Shown: positions 36,017-44,830 of the stretch, piece after piece
How positions within the stretch are numbered: position 1 is the stretch's first letter
How the letters are laid out: each line of letters starts with the position of its first letter
Assembly (NCBI RefSeq): GCF_011043545.1
Contig: NZ_JAAKGP010000005.1
Location: 186,001 to 250,000, forward strand
Reading direction: 5' to 3'
Source of the DNA: Rhodobacter sp. SGA-6-6
GTDB taxonomy: Bacteria; Pseudomonadota; Alphaproteobacteria; Rhodobacterales; Rhodobacteraceae
DNA: 64,000 nt
Notes under the pieces: model-generated
What the model was told of the DNA's origin: nothing
The model's input: only the letters and a program-made list of their open reading frames with translations
The model's database searches: none
Program-made: the position numbers and the translations under genes

Positions 36017-36086
36017 CCGGGGCAGGGCGCCGCACCTGCCGGGCCGGGGCTTGACGAGGCCGGCCAAGTCGCGCTTTGCTGTCGGC

Positions 36087-36270
36087 GATGGTTCCCGGGC
36101 GGAGTCCGCTCCTCCGGGTGAAAAGGGAATGCGGTGCGGCGCCTCCGGGCGCCAAGGCCGCGACTGCCCCCGCAACTGTAAGCGGCGAGCCTGCCCCCGC
36201 AAGACCACTGGCCCCTCGGGGCCGGGAAGGTGGGGAAAAGGCCGCGACCCGCGAGTCAGGAGACCTGCCA
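36087..36270 (+). promoter_or_regulatory. Cobalamin riboswitch
   Basis: The conserved parts of the AdoCbl-type riboswitch are visible in order: GATGGTTCCCGGGC (about 36087-36100), GGGAATGCGGTG (36125-36136), a GCGCC/GGCGCC arm, GCCGCGACTGCCCCCGCAAC, GTAAGCGG, CCACTGG and the GGGAAGG arm. Last comes the B12 box (CGCGAGTCAGGAGACCTGCC, 36250-36269). It ends 51 nt before the DUF1636 start, so B12 would repress the two downstream genes. TTGACG at 36051 may be the -35 element. Confidence 0.95.
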
Positions 36271-36320
36271 TCGCCAGATGAACCCATGACCCGGGCGGGG
36301 TGCCCCGGAAGGAGCTTGCG

Positions 36321-36698
36321 ATGGACCATCCCCGGCCGCCCGCGGCCAATCCCTTCCTTCCGCCGCCGCAGCGGCACCAGCTGCATCTCTGCCGGGACTG
36401 CCGCCACACCGGCCGGCCCTGCCTTGCCGGCCTCGCCCTGCTGGAGCGGCTGCGCGCCGCCATCGCCGCCTCCGGCGCCGAGGAGGGGTTCGAGATCTCC
36501 GGCTCGGCCCGGCTGGAGAGCTGCGACCGTCCCTGCACCGTGGTCTGGCAGGTCTCGGCCGGGGCGGCCTGGCTGTTCGGCGATGCCGATCCCGCCGGGG
36601 ACATCGGCGAGATGGTGGCGCAGGCCGGACACGGCGACCTGCCGCGCGAGGGCGGCCCCGCAGCGGTGATCGCCACCCGCGCGGGGGCGATCCAGTGA
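36321..36698 (+). CDS. DUF1636 family Cys-rich protein, B12-riboswitch controlled
   Basis: A 125-residue cytoplasmic protein with the DUF1636 Cys pattern. LCRDCRHTGRPCLAG is at about residues 25-39 and SARLESCDRPCTVVWQ near residue 72. The fold is a thioredoxin-like ferredoxin type, probably binding a metal or a 2Fe-2S cluster. AAGGAG precedes the ATG at 36321. DUF1636 genes are often found under B12 riboswitches near cobalt or cobalamin genes in alphaproteobacteria, and a role in cobalt handling is inferred. It overlaps the next gene by 4 bp. Confidence 0.85.
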   Translation: MDHPRPPAANPFLPPPQRHQLHLCRDCRHTGRPCLAGLALLERLRAAIAASGAEEGFEISGSARLESCDRPCTVVWQVSAGAAWLFGDADPAGDIGEMVAQAGHGDLPREGGPAAVIATRAGAIQ

Positions 36699-37384
36699 CC
36701 CCGGCACCAGTCGCCCCCGCCATCGAGGTCCGCAACGTTCGCTGCGGCGGCAAGGGCGCGCCGGGCAGCCTGGAGGGCGTCAGCCTCGCGGTGGCGGCGG
36801 GGGAATGCCTCGCCCTCTGCGGTCCGGCCGGATCGGGCAAGGCCACGCTGCTGCGGCTGATCGCGCGCAGGCTGCCGCCGCGGTCCGGCGCGGTCTGCCT
36901 GTTCGCGCGCGACATCTGGCTGATGTCGGCCTCCGAGGTGGCGGGCATGGTGCTGCCGCTCTCTCCCGCCGATACGGCCTTGGACGCGATGACGCCCCGG
37001 CAGATCGTGGCCGAGGCCTGCCGCCGCGGGGTGCAGGACCCGTCCCCCGCCGCGCGCTCGGCCGCCACCCATGCGGCGCTGCGGCAGGCCGGGCTGGCGG
37101 CGGTGCAGGACCGGGCCTTCGGCCTGCTGCCGCCGGAGGACCGGCTGCGGGTGCTGGCCGCCCGCGCGCTGCTGCTGCGGCCGCGGATCGTGCTGCTGTC
37201 CGGGGCGCCGCGGTTGCCGGCCGGCCTGCTGGCCGATCTGCGCGATGCCGGCCTTACCGTGATGGCGGCGCTGGAGGAGGCGGCCGGCGCCGCGGCCGGC
37301 CGGGTGGTGCACCTGGACCGCGGCCGGATCGTCGCCGACAGCGCGGAGGGTGCCAAGCCGGTGCTTCACGGCAGCCTGGGGTAG
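36695..37384 (+). CDS. Degenerate ABC-type ATPase, probably inactive
   Basis: A 229-residue protein with the shape of a BtuD/FhuC-type ABC ATPase: EVRNVRCGG strand, LEGVSLAVAAGECLALCGPAGSG and HLDRGRIVADS at the end. Each catalytic motif is damaged. Walker A is GPAGSGKAT, with Ala in place of the Mg-binding Ser/Thr. The Q-loop lacks Gln (MVLPLSPA). The signature is LLPPEDRLRVLAARAL rather than LSGGQ. Walker B is IVLLSGAP without Asp or Glu. The switch His is absent (TVMAALEEA). It is uninterrupted, with neighbour-like codon use, so it may be a kept pseudo-ATPase. It shares the B12 riboswitch with the DUF1636 gene; no permease or binding protein accompanies it. Confidence 0.75.
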   Translation: MTPAPVAPAIEVRNVRCGGKGAPGSLEGVSLAVAAGECLALCGPAGSGKATLLRLIARRLPPRSGAVCLFARDIWLMSASEVAGMVLPLSPADTALDAMTPRQIVAEACRRGVQDPSPAARSAATHAALRQAGLAAVQDRAFGLLPPEDRLRVLAARALLLRPRIVLLSGAPRLPAGLLADLRDAGLTVMAALEEAAGAAAGRVVHLDRGRIVADSAEGAKPVLHGSLG

Positions 37385-37398
37385 GTCGGGCGGGAGAA

Positions 37399-37599
37399 GG
37401 CGAGGCACTGCCTCGCCCCCGCCCGTGCGTGGCGGATGCACCCGGAGACGGTGGCAGCACGAGACCCCGAGAGGCCGGCGCCCGGCCCGGCGGGCGAGAA
37501 GCGCCCGCCGAGGGCGGGGCGGGCGCTGGCCGGGCCATTGAGGCCCGGCCGGTCCCGGTTCCAACCGTCGCGCCGTGGCGAAGGCACGCGCCTTCGCCA
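37399..37599. repeat. Intergenic cluster of four perfect hairpins
   Basis: The 245-bp gap between the pseudo-ATPase gene and the LysR gene (37385-37629) has no supportable gene. It holds four perfect stems: 37399-37406/37410-37417 (8 bp), 37501-37509/37518-37526 (9 bp), 37528-37536/37542-37550 (9 bp) and 37576-37585/37590-37599 (10 bp). The first could be a terminator. The set may be an RNA structure or a repeat element. Confidence 0.6.
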
Positions 37600-37629
37600 A
37601 GCACGCAGGGGAAAGGACACCTCGCCCCC

Positions 37630-38586
37630 TCACAGCGCCATACCCGGCCCGCTCTTTGCCCCCGACAACGCGATCAGCCGTTCCCGCAGCCGCATCGCCA
37701 GCGGCGACAGCGGCCGGCGGCGCAGGTCCAGCAGGTAATAGGGCGAGACCCGGATGTCGTGCGGCACCCGCAGCGCCACGAAGCCGGCCGAGATCGGCGG
37801 GCGGATCAAGAGTTGCGCCACCTCGTCCGACAGAGGCGCCACCGCGTCGCTTTCGGCCAGATAGGCCAGCGTCAGCAGCACCGAGGGGCTGTTGACCACG
37901 TTCACCGGCTCGGTCAGCCCCAGCCCGGCGAAGGCCGCCAGCGCCGCCTCGCGGATCGGGGCGCCGCGGCTCTGGATGATCCATTCGTAGCCGTGCAGCT
38001 CCGTCAGCGTGACCGAGGGCGAGCGGGCCAGCGGATGGCTGGCGCGGGTCAGGAAGCTGACCTTCTCGTCGCGGATCGGCAGGATGTTGAAGGCCTGGCT
38101 GTCGAACTCGGGCAGGATGCGGCCGATGGCCATGTCCAGCTCTCCGGCCGTCAAGAGCGCCAGCAGGTCGCGCGAAGGCATGGCGTCGATGCTGATGTCG
38201 GCATCCGGTGCCTGCCGCTTGATGTCGCGCACCGCCCGCACCAGGAACTGCACCGCCGGGCCGGTGACCGCGCCGATCCGCACTGAGCCGGCAAAGCCGT
38301 GGCGCAGGTTCTCCAGGTCGCTGGCCATGCTGGCCATCTCGCGCAGCACCACCCGGGCGCGGCGCAGCACCGCGAGCCCGGCCTCGGTCGGTTCCATCCC
38401 GCGGGGCTGGCGCAGGAACAGCGGCGCGCCGACCTGCCGCTCCACCTCGGCCAGCATCCGCGAGGCGGCGGGCTGGGTCATGCCGAGCGCCTCGGCCGCG
38501 GATTGCAGCTGGCCCTGGTCGGCGATCTCGCGCAGCAGTTGCAGCGCGGCGGGCTTCAGCATCAGGCGGGCGGCGGTCTTCGGCAT
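37630..38586 (-). CDS. LysR-family regulator (GbpR-like)
   Basis: A 318-residue LysR-type regulator. The HTH is LLREIADQGQLQSAAEALGMTQPAASRMLAEVE (about 18-50), followed by the linker and an effector-binding domain with SVRIGAVTGPAVQFL and LDMAIGRILPEFDSQ. It is divergent from an operon with AraD1/GguC and a YtfQRT importer, the same arrangement as gbpR next to chvE-gguABC in Agrobacterium. It therefore probably responds to L-arabinose, D-galactose or D-fucose. A GCATA-N10-TATGC dyad overlaps its start codon. Confidence 0.88.
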   Translation of the reverse strand: MPKTAARLMLKPAALQLLREIADQGQLQSAAEALGMTQPAASRMLAEVERQVGAPLFLRQPRGMEPTEAGLAVLRRARVVLREMASMASDLENLRHGFAGSVRIGAVTGPAVQFLVRAVRDIKRQAPDADISIDAMPSRDLLALLTAGELDMAIGRILPEFDSQAFNILPIRDEKVSFLTRASHPLARSPSVTLTELHGYEWIIQSRGAPIREAALAAFAGLGLTEPVNVVNSPSVLLTLAYLAESDAVAPLSDEVAQLLIRPPISAGFVALRVPHDIRVSPYYLLDLRRRPLSPLAMRLRERLIALSGAKSGPGMAL

Positions 38587-38602
38587 ATCAATTCCGCTAT
38601 GC
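38583..38602. promoter_or_regulatory. Possible LysR operator
   Basis: The dyad GCATA-N10-TATGC (38583-38587 and 38598-38602) lies across the LysR start codon, in the 99-bp region divergent to the AraD1/GguC gene. Position and symmetry fit an autoregulatory LysR site, but the classic T-N11-A core is not exact. Confidence 0.4.
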
Positions 38603-38685
38603 AGATGGGTGCAAAAGTCATTTTACCCGCATGTCAGGGAAAAGCTATGTCTGGGCAGCGTCTTTTTTGGAGGGGGAGGACCGGG

Positions 38686-39675
38686 ATGTTCCTGTCGCAG
38701 ATCCGGCAAGCCGACGGCGCCCGCGCCGTGGTGGCGCGGGACGGCGGGCGGGCGCATGTGGTGCCCGGCGCGGCCTCGACCCGCGATCTGGCTTTGGCCG
38801 CCCTTGCCGCCGGGCGCGGGCTGGCCGAGGAGGTCGCCGCGCGCGGGCAGGGGGCCGAGGTCGACCTGCCCGCGCTGCTGGCGCAGGGCAGGGTGCTGCT
38901 GCCGCTGGACCATCCCGACCCGGCGCATCTGCACCTGACCGGCACCGGGCTGACCCATCTCGGCTCGGCCTCTGCCCGCAACGCCATGCACGCCAAGGCC
39001 GACCCCGAGGCGATGACCGACAGCATGAAGATGTTCCGCATGGGGCTGGAGGGCGGCAAGCCCGCCGCCGGCGCCATCGGCGTGCAGCCGGAGTGGTTCT
39101 GGAAAGGCAACGGCGCCCACGCCGTCGCCCCCGGCGCGCCGCTGGTCTCGCCCGGATTCGCGCTGGACGCGGGCGAGGAGCCGGAGGTGGCGGGGCTTTA
39201 CCTCGTCGCCCCGGACGGCACGCCCTGGCGTCTCGGCTTCGCGCAGGCCAACGAGTTTTCCGACCATGTGACCGAGCGCGGCAATTACCTCTGGCTGGCG
39301 CATTCCAAGCTGCGCCCGGCCAGCTTCGGCCCCGAGATGCTGGTGGGCGACCTGCCGGCGCATGTGGAGGGCAGCAGCGCCATCCTGCGCGACGGCCGGG
39401 TGATCTGGGAAAGGCCGTTCCTGTCGGGCGAGGACAACATGTCCCACAGCCTGGCCAATCTGGAGCACCATCATTTCAAGTATGACCTGTTCCGCCGGCC
39501 GGGCGATGTGCATGTGCATTTCTTCGGCACCGCCACGCTGAGCTTCGCCGACGGCATCCGGGCGGAGCCGGGCGACGAGTTCCGCATCCATTGTCCCGCC
39601 CTCGGCCTGGCGCTTTCCAACCCGCTGGACCAGCGGCCGGGCGAGGATGCCCCGGTCGGCGTCCGACCGCTGTGA
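38686..39675 (+). CDS. gguC: AraD1/GguC family protein (FAH superfamily)
   Basis: A 329-residue cytoplasmic protein of the fumarylacetoacetate-hydrolase superfamily, AraD1/GguC branch. Characteristic segments are LDHPDPAHLHLTGTGLTHLGSASARNAMH (about 65-93) and ANEFSDHVTERGNYLWLAHSKLRPASFGPEM. HFFGTATLSFADGI is seen near the C-terminus. AraD1 proteins are placed at the 2-keto-3-deoxy-L-arabinonate (or D-fuconate) dehydration step of the non-phosphorylated pentose/galactose route. GGAGGGGGAGGA precedes the ATG. It is first in the operon with the semialdehyde dehydrogenase and importer. Confidence 0.82.
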   Translation: MFLSQIRQADGARAVVARDGGRAHVVPGAASTRDLALAALAAGRGLAEEVAARGQGAEVDLPALLAQGRVLLPLDHPDPAHLHLTGTGLTHLGSASARNAMHAKADPEAMTDSMKMFRMGLEGGKPAAGAIGVQPEWFWKGNGAHAVAPGAPLVSPGFALDAGEEPEVAGLYLVAPDGTPWRLGFAQANEFSDHVTERGNYLWLAHSKLRPASFGPEMLVGDLPAHVEGSSAILRDGRVIWERPFLSGEDNMSHSLANLEHHHFKYDLFRRPGDVHVHFFGTATLSFADGIRAEPGDEFRIHCPALGLALSNPLDQRPGEDAPVGVRPL

Positions 39676-39683
39676 GGCAGGCG

Positions 39684-41195
39684 ATGACCCATATCCCCCA
39701 TGGCAGGCACCTGATCGCCGGCGAATGGACCTGCTCCGCCGCCACCTTCGCCTCCGCCCCGGCGCAGGGGCCGGCGCATCGCTTCGCCCGCGGCGATGCC
39801 GCGCTGGTCGACCGGGCGGTGCGGGCGGCGGAAGCGGCGTTCGCGGAGTTCGGCTGGACCGAGCGCGAGACCCGTGCCGCCTTTCTGGAAGCGGTGGCGG
39901 AGGAGATCGAGGCCCGCGGGTCGCAGATCACCGAGATCGCCCAGCAGGAGACCGGCCTGCCCGCGGCCCGGCTGGAGGGCGAGCGCGGGCGCACCACCGG
40001 CCAGTTGCGGCTCTTCGCCGGGCATATCCGCAAGGGCGACTACCTCGACCGCCGCCACGACCCGGCGCTGCCCGACCGCCGGCCCGTGCCGCGGCCCGAC
40101 ATCCGGCTGATGCAGCGGCCCATAGGCCCGGTGGCGGTGTTCGGCGCCTCCAACTTCCCGCTGGCCTTCTCGGTGGCCGGGGGCGACACCGCCTCGGCCT
40201 TGGCGGCGGGCTGCCCAGTGGTGGTCAAGGGCCATCCCGCCCATCCCGGCACCGGCGAGATCGTGGCCGAGGCCTTCCACGCCGCCATCGCCCGCAGCGG
40301 GATGCCCGCGGGGGTGTTCTCGATGATCCATGGCGACAGTCCCGAGGTCGGCGCCGCGCTGGTCACCCATCCGCTGATCCGCGCCGTCGGCTTCACCGGC
40401 AGCACCCGCGGCGGCAAGGCGCTGTTCGACCTTTGCGCTGCGCGGCCCGAGCCGATCCCCTTCTTCGGCGAATTGGGCTCGATCAACCCGGTCTTCCTGT
40501 TGCCCGGGGCGCTTGCCGCCCGGCCCGAGGCGCTGGCACAAGGCTGGGCCGCCAGCCTGACCATGGGCGCGGGCCAGTTCTGCACCAATCCGGGGCTGGT
40601 GGTGGTCGAATCCGGCCCCGCCGCCGACGCCTTCCTGCACGCCGCCCGGGCCGCGCTGGAAACCGTCGCGCCGCAGGTCATGCTGACCGAGGGCATCGCC
40701 GCCGCCTATGACAGCGGCGCGGCCCGGTTGGCCGCTGAGGCGCAGGTGCTGCTGCCGGGCTGCGCGCAGGAGCGCCGGGCAAGCCCGGTGCTGCTGGCCG
40801 CGACGGCGGAGGAGTTCCTCGCCCGTCCCGCCCTCGGCGAGGAGGTGTTCGGGCCGCTCGGCCTGGTTGTCACGGTGCCGGAAGCCGGGGAGATGCCCGG
40901 CTTCGCGCAGCACCTGCAAGGGCAGCTGACCGTCACGCTGCACATGGAGCAGGACGACACCGATCTGGCCCGGCGCCTGCTGCCGGTGCTGGAGCGCAAG
41001 GCGGGCAGGGTGCTCGCCAACGGCTGGCCCACCGGAGTGGAGGTCTGCGACGCCATGGTCCATGGCGGCCCCTTCCCGGCCAGCACGAATTTCGGCGCGA
41101 CATCGGTGGGGACGATGGCGATCCGGCGCTTCCTGCGCCCGGTCTGCTACCAGAACCTGCCCGCCGCGCTGCTGCCGCAGGACCTGGCCGGATGA
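39684..41195 (+). CDS. Aldehyde dehydrogenase, 2-ketoglutarate semialdehyde type
   Basis: A 503-residue NAD(P)+-dependent aldehyde dehydrogenase. The catalytic Cys is in MGAGQFCTNPGLVV (about residue 298), the general-base Glu in PFFGELGSINPVF, and the cofactor-binding segment is AVFGASNFPLAFSVAGGDTASALAAGCPVVVKGHP. The sequence type and its place beside AraD1/GguC fit 2-ketoglutarate semialdehyde dehydrogenase, the last step from L-arabinose to 2-oxoglutarate. It starts 8 bp after the upstream stop. Confidence 0.87.
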   Translation: MTHIPHGRHLIAGEWTCSAATFASAPAQGPAHRFARGDAALVDRAVRAAEAAFAEFGWTERETRAAFLEAVAEEIEARGSQITEIAQQETGLPAARLEGERGRTTGQLRLFAGHIRKGDYLDRRHDPALPDRRPVPRPDIRLMQRPIGPVAVFGASNFPLAFSVAGGDTASALAAGCPVVVKGHPAHPGTGEIVAEAFHAAIARSGMPAGVFSMIHGDSPEVGAALVTHPLIRAVGFTGSTRGGKALFDLCAARPEPIPFFGELGSINPVFLLPGALAARPEALAQGWAASLTMGAGQFCTNPGLVVVESGPAADAFLHAARAALETVAPQVMLTEGIAAAYDSGAARLAAEAQVLLPGCAQERRASPVLLAATAEEFLARPALGEEVFGPLGLVVTVPEAGEMPGFAQHLQGQLTVTLHMEQDDTDLARRLLPVLERKAGRVLANGWPTGVEVCDAMVHGGPFPASTNFGATSVGTMAIRRFLRPVCYQNLPAALLPQDLAG

Positions 41196-41287
41196 TCCGG
41201 CCCGGCTGACCACCGCCGGGGCGCGCATCGCCCCGGCCCCGGATGCCGGAGGAGGAACCGGCGCCGCAAAACCCAAGGGAGGATCCC

Positions 41288-42244
41288 ATGACCATCAAGA
41301 CCCTGCTTTCCACCGTGGCCTTCGTCGCCCTCGGCGCGACTTCGGCCATGGCCGAGAAGGTGATCGGCTTCTCGCAGATCGGCTCGGAATCCGGCTGGCG
41401 CGCCGCCGAGACCACGCTGACCAAGGCCCAGGCCGAGGAGCGCGGCTACCAGCTGCAATTCTCGGACGCGCAGCAGAAACAGGAAAACCAGATCGCCGCG
41501 ATGCGGTCCTTCATCGCGCAGGGCGTGGACGCGATCCTGATCGCCCCGGTGGTCGCCACCGGCTGGGACGCCGTGCTGCAGGAGGCGAAGGAGGCCGAGA
41601 TCCCGGTGGTGCTGCTGGACCGGATGGTGGACAGCGACCCCTCGCTCTATCTGACCGCCGTCGGCTCGAACCTCGTCCACGAGGGCGAGGTCGCGGGCCA
41701 GTGGCTGGCCGAGACGGTGGGCGACAGGGACTGCCGCATCGTCGAGTTGCAGGGCACCACCGGATCGTCCCCCGCCATCGACCGCAAGAAGGGCTTCGAG
41801 CAGGGCATTTCCGGCCACGACAACCTGAAGATCGTGCAAAGCCAGACCGGCGACTTCACCCGCTCGCTCGGCAAGGAGGTGATGGAAAGCTTCATCCAGG
41901 CCGAGAACGGCGGCAAGGACATCTGCGCGCTCTACGCCCATAACGACGACATGGCGGTGGGGGCGATCCAGGCGATCAAGGAGGCCGGGCTGAAGCCGGG
42001 CGAGGACATCCTGATCGTCTCCATCGACGGGGTGCCGGACATCTTCAAGGCCATGGCCGACGGCGAGGCCAATGCCACGGTGGAGCTGACCCCCAACATG
42101 GCCGGCCCGGCCTTCGACGCGCTGGAGGCGTTCTGGGCCGACGGCACCGAGCCGCCGAAGTTCATCCAGACCGAGTCGAAGCTGTTCACCCAGTCCGACG
42201 ATCCGGCCGGGGAATATGAGGCGCGCAAGGGCCTGGGTTACTGA
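41288..42244 (+). CDS. ytfQ: Galactofuranose/arabinose-type ABC binding protein (YtfQ-like)
   Basis: A 318-residue periplasmic-binding protein. The signal peptide is MTIKTLLSTVAFVALGATSAMA (22 residues). The mature part begins KVIGFSQIGSESGWRAAETT, the YtfQ hallmark, and has IAPVVATGWDAVLQEA, LQGTTGSSPAIDRKKGF and YAHNDDMAVGAIQAI. The companion genes are ytfR, ytfT and yjfF homologues. In E. coli the ligand is galactofuranose, but the arabinose-type operon here allows L-arabinose. AAGGGAGG precedes the ATG. Confidence 0.9.
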   Translation: MTIKTLLSTVAFVALGATSAMAEKVIGFSQIGSESGWRAAETTLTKAQAEERGYQLQFSDAQQKQENQIAAMRSFIAQGVDAILIAPVVATGWDAVLQEAKEAEIPVVLLDRMVDSDPSLYLTAVGSNLVHEGEVAGQWLAETVGDRDCRIVELQGTTGSSPAIDRKKGFEQGISGHDNLKIVQSQTGDFTRSLGKEVMESFIQAENGGKDICALYAHNDDMAVGAIQAIKEAGLKPGEDILIVSIDGVPDIFKAMADGEANATVELTPNMAGPAFDALEAFWADGTEPPKFIQTESKLFTQSDDPAGEYEARKGLGY

Positions 42245-42253
42245 TAGGCTGAT

Positions 42254-42277
42254 CCCCGGGCCGGCTGCGGCCCGGGG
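42254..42277 (+). promoter_or_regulatory. Intercistronic hairpin after ytfQ
   Basis: CCCCGGGCC (42254-42262) pairs perfectly with GGCCCGGGG (42269-42277) between ytfQ and ytfR. No T-run follows, so it is more likely an mRNA-stability element raising binding-protein levels than a full terminator. Confidence 0.6.
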
Positions 42278-42302
42278 CATCCCGAAGGAGGAGGGGGCTG
42301 GC

Positions 42303-43808
42303 GTGACGCTGCTGACGGTGCGGTCGCTGACCAAGGTGTTTCCGGGCACGAAGGCGCTGGACGGCGTGGACTTCGACCTGCGCGCCGGCGAGATCCATGC
42401 CCTCCTGGGCGAGAACGGCGCCGGGAAATCCACGCTGATCAAGTGCCTGACCGGCGCCTATGCCCGCGACGCCGGCACCGTCACGCTGGACGGCCGCCCC
42501 ATCGCGCCGCGGTCGACGGTGGAGGCGCAGGACCTCGGCATCGGCACGGTCTATCAGGAGGTGAACCTGCTGCCGAACCTGACCGTGGCGCAGAACCTGC
42601 TGTTCGGCCGCGAGCCGCGCCGCTTCGGCCTGATCGACAGCCGCGCCCTGCGGCGGCAGGCGCGCGAGGTGCTGACGCAATACGGGCTGGACCTGAACGT
42701 CGACCGCGACCTGGGCAGCTATTCGGTGGCGATCCAGCAGATCGTCGCCATCGCCCGCGCCGTCGCCCTGTCCGGCAAGGTGCTGATCCTGGACGAGCCG
42801 ACCGCGAGCCTGGACGCCCGCGAGGTGGGAATGGTGTTCGAGGTGGTGCGGGGCCTGCGCGACCGCGGCCTGGGCATCGTCTTCGTGTCGCATTTCCTCG
42901 ACCAGGTCTTCGCGCTGACCGACCGCATCACCGTGCTGCGCAACGGCCGCAGGATCGTGACCGAGGACACCGCCGCGCTGGACCGGATGAGGCTGATCGA
43001 GCACATGCTGGGTCGTGCGCTGGAGGACGAGGTGATGCACAGCCCGCCCCCCGCCCGCGGCCCCCGCGCGCCGATGCTGCGCTTTGCCGGCATGGGCCGG
43101 CGCGGCGCGGTGGAGCCCTTCGACCTGGCCGTGGGGCAGGGCGAGGTGGTGGGGCTGGCGGGGCTGCTCGGCTCCGGCCGGACCGAGACTGCCGAGACCA
43201 TCTTCGGCCTGCGCCCGGCACAGACCGGCAGCGCCGCCGACGAGAACGGGCCGCTCCGCCTGGCCTCGCCCCGCGCGGCCATCGCGGCGGGCTTCGGCTT
43301 CGCGCCCGAGGACCGCAAGACCGACGGCATCGTCGCCGACCTGACGCTGCGGGAGAACGTCGTCTTGGGCCTGCAGGCCCGCCGCGGCTGGATGCGGCCG
43401 ATCCCGCGGGCCGAGCAGAACCGGCTGGCCGAGGATTACATCAAGCGGCTGGACATCCGCACCTCGGGCCGGGAAAAGCCGGTGGGGGAGCTGTCGGGCG
43501 GCAACCAGCAGAAGGTGGTGCTGGCGCGCTGGCTGGCGATGAACCCGCGCTTCCTGATCCTGGACGAGCCCACCCGCGGCATCGACGTGGGCGCGCATGC
43601 GGAAATCCTGCACCTGATCCATGACTTGGTGGAACGGGGCATGTCGCTGCTGGTGATCTCTTCCGAACTGGACGAACTGATCGCGGTGTCGGACCGGGTG
43701 ATCGTCCTGCGCGACCGCCGCCATGTCGCCGAACTGACCGGAGCGGAGATCTCCGGCGAGACGATCATGCGGGCCATCGCCGCGGCCCCCGCGGAAGGAG
43801 CGGCCTGA
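42303..43808 (+). CDS. ytfR: YtfR-like sugar ABC transporter ATPase
   Basis: A 501-residue double ATPase. The first domain has Walker A GENGAGKST (about 35-43) and Walker B VLILDEPTASLDAREV. The second has the signature LSGGNQQKVVLARWLAMNPRFLILDEPTRGIDVG. The start is a GTG at 42303, since GGAGGAGGGGG lies 7 nt upstream and no ATG is available. It overlaps ytfT by one base. Confidence 0.92.
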   Translation: MTLLTVRSLTKVFPGTKALDGVDFDLRAGEIHALLGENGAGKSTLIKCLTGAYARDAGTVTLDGRPIAPRSTVEAQDLGIGTVYQEVNLLPNLTVAQNLLFGREPRRFGLIDSRALRRQAREVLTQYGLDLNVDRDLGSYSVAIQQIVAIARAVALSGKVLILDEPTASLDAREVGMVFEVVRGLRDRGLGIVFVSHFLDQVFALTDRITVLRNGRRIVTEDTAALDRMRLIEHMLGRALEDEVMHSPPPARGPRAPMLRFAGMGRRGAVEPFDLAVGQGEVVGLAGLLGSGRTETAETIFGLRPAQTGSAADENGPLRLASPRAAIAAGFGFAPEDRKTDGIVADLTLRENVVLGLQARRGWMRPIPRAEQNRLAEDYIKRLDIRTSGREKPVGELSGGNQQKVVLARWLAMNPRFLILDEPTRGIDVGAHAEILHLIHDLVERGMSLLVISSELDELIAVSDRVIVLRDRRHVAELTGAEISGETIMRAIAAAPAEGAA

Positions 43809-44830
43809 TGCGCGCGGACCTCCGGCGGCTGGCGCCGCAGCTGATCGCCCTTGCCGCGCTGATCGCGCTGGTGACGGTGTTCTATCCCGGCTTCCTGTCG
43901 GTCACGGTGAACGACGGCCGGCTGGTCGGCCCGGTGATCGACGTGCTGAAGCGCAGCGCGCCGGTGGCGCTCTTGGCCGTCGGGATGACGCTGGTGATCG
44001 CCACCCGCGGCATCGACCTGTCGGTGGGCGCCACCATGGCGATCTGCGGCGCGGTGGCGGCGCTGGCCATCGCCTCGGGCTGGGGGATCGCGGCGGCCAT
44101 TCTGCTGGCGCTGCTGGCCGGCGCGGCGGCGGGGCTGTGGAACGGCGCGCTGGTCGCCGCGGTCGGCGTGCAGCCCTTCGTCGCCACGCTGATCCTGATG
44201 ACCATGGGCCGCGGCCTGGCCCAGCTGGTCACCGAGGGCCGCATCCTGACCTTCACCGACCCGGCCTTCGCCTGGATCGGCTCGGGCAGCTTCCTCGCCC
44301 TGCCGGTGCCGGCCTGGATCTGGCTGGCGGTGGCGGTGGCCGCCATCCTGATCATGCGCCGCACCGCGCTCGGGATGCTGATCGAAGCCATCGGCATCAA
44401 CCGCCGCGCCTCGGCGCTGGCCGGGGTGAACGCGCCGGTGCTGCTGGTGGCGGTCTATGTCATCGCCGGGCTTTGCGCCGCGCTGGCGGGGATGATCGTC
44501 ACCGCCGACATCCGCGGGGCCGATGCCAACAACGCCGGGCTCTGGCTGGAACTGGACGCCATCCTCGCCGTGGTGATCGGCGGCAATTCCCTGCTGGGCG
44601 GGCGGTTTTCCATCATGGCCTCGGTGATCGGGGCGCTGATCATCCAGACCATCTCCATCGGCATCCGGCTGGCCGGGTTCCCCTCGGAATACAACCTCGT
44701 CATCAAGGCGGTGCTGGTGCTGGTGATCCTTGTCCTGCAATCGCCCCGCATCGCCGCCGAGTGGCGGTTCTGGCGCGAGGGCCTGCGCCGCCGCCGCGAG
44801 GGCGCGCCCGCAAAAGGAGCCACGGAATGA
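43808..44830 (+). CDS. ytfT: YtfT-like sugar ABC permease
   Basis: A 340-residue CUT2 permease with about 9-10 helices. It has GMTLVIATRGIDLSVGATMAICGA (about 58-81), VGVQPFVATLILMTMGRGLAQLV and LDAILAVVIGGNSLLGG. It ends in an Arg-rich cytoplasmic tail. Overlaps ytfR by one base and yjfF by ATGA. It pairs with the YjfF permease to form a heterodimeric channel. Confidence 0.92.
   Translation: MRADLRRLAPQLIALAALIALVTVFYPGFLSVTVNDGRLVGPVIDVLKRSAPVALLAVGMTLVIATRGIDLSVGATMAICGAVAALAIASGWGIAAAILLALLAGAAAGLWNGALVAAVGVQPFVATLILMTMGRGLAQLVTEGRILTFTDPAFAWIGSGSFLALPVPAWIWLAVAVAAILIMRRTALGMLIEAIGINRRASALAGVNAPVLLVAVYVIAGLCAALAGMIVTADIRGADANNAGLWLELDAILAVVIGGNSLLGGRFSIMASVIGALIIQTISIGIRLAGFPSEYNLVIKAVLVLVILVLQSPRIAAEWRFWREGLRRRREGAPAKGATE

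Noticed and set aside
36051-36080. Definite sigma-70 promoter for the riboswitch transcript
   Set aside because: TTGACG is a fair -35, but no good -10 lies at 16-18 nt; only mentioned with the riboswitch.
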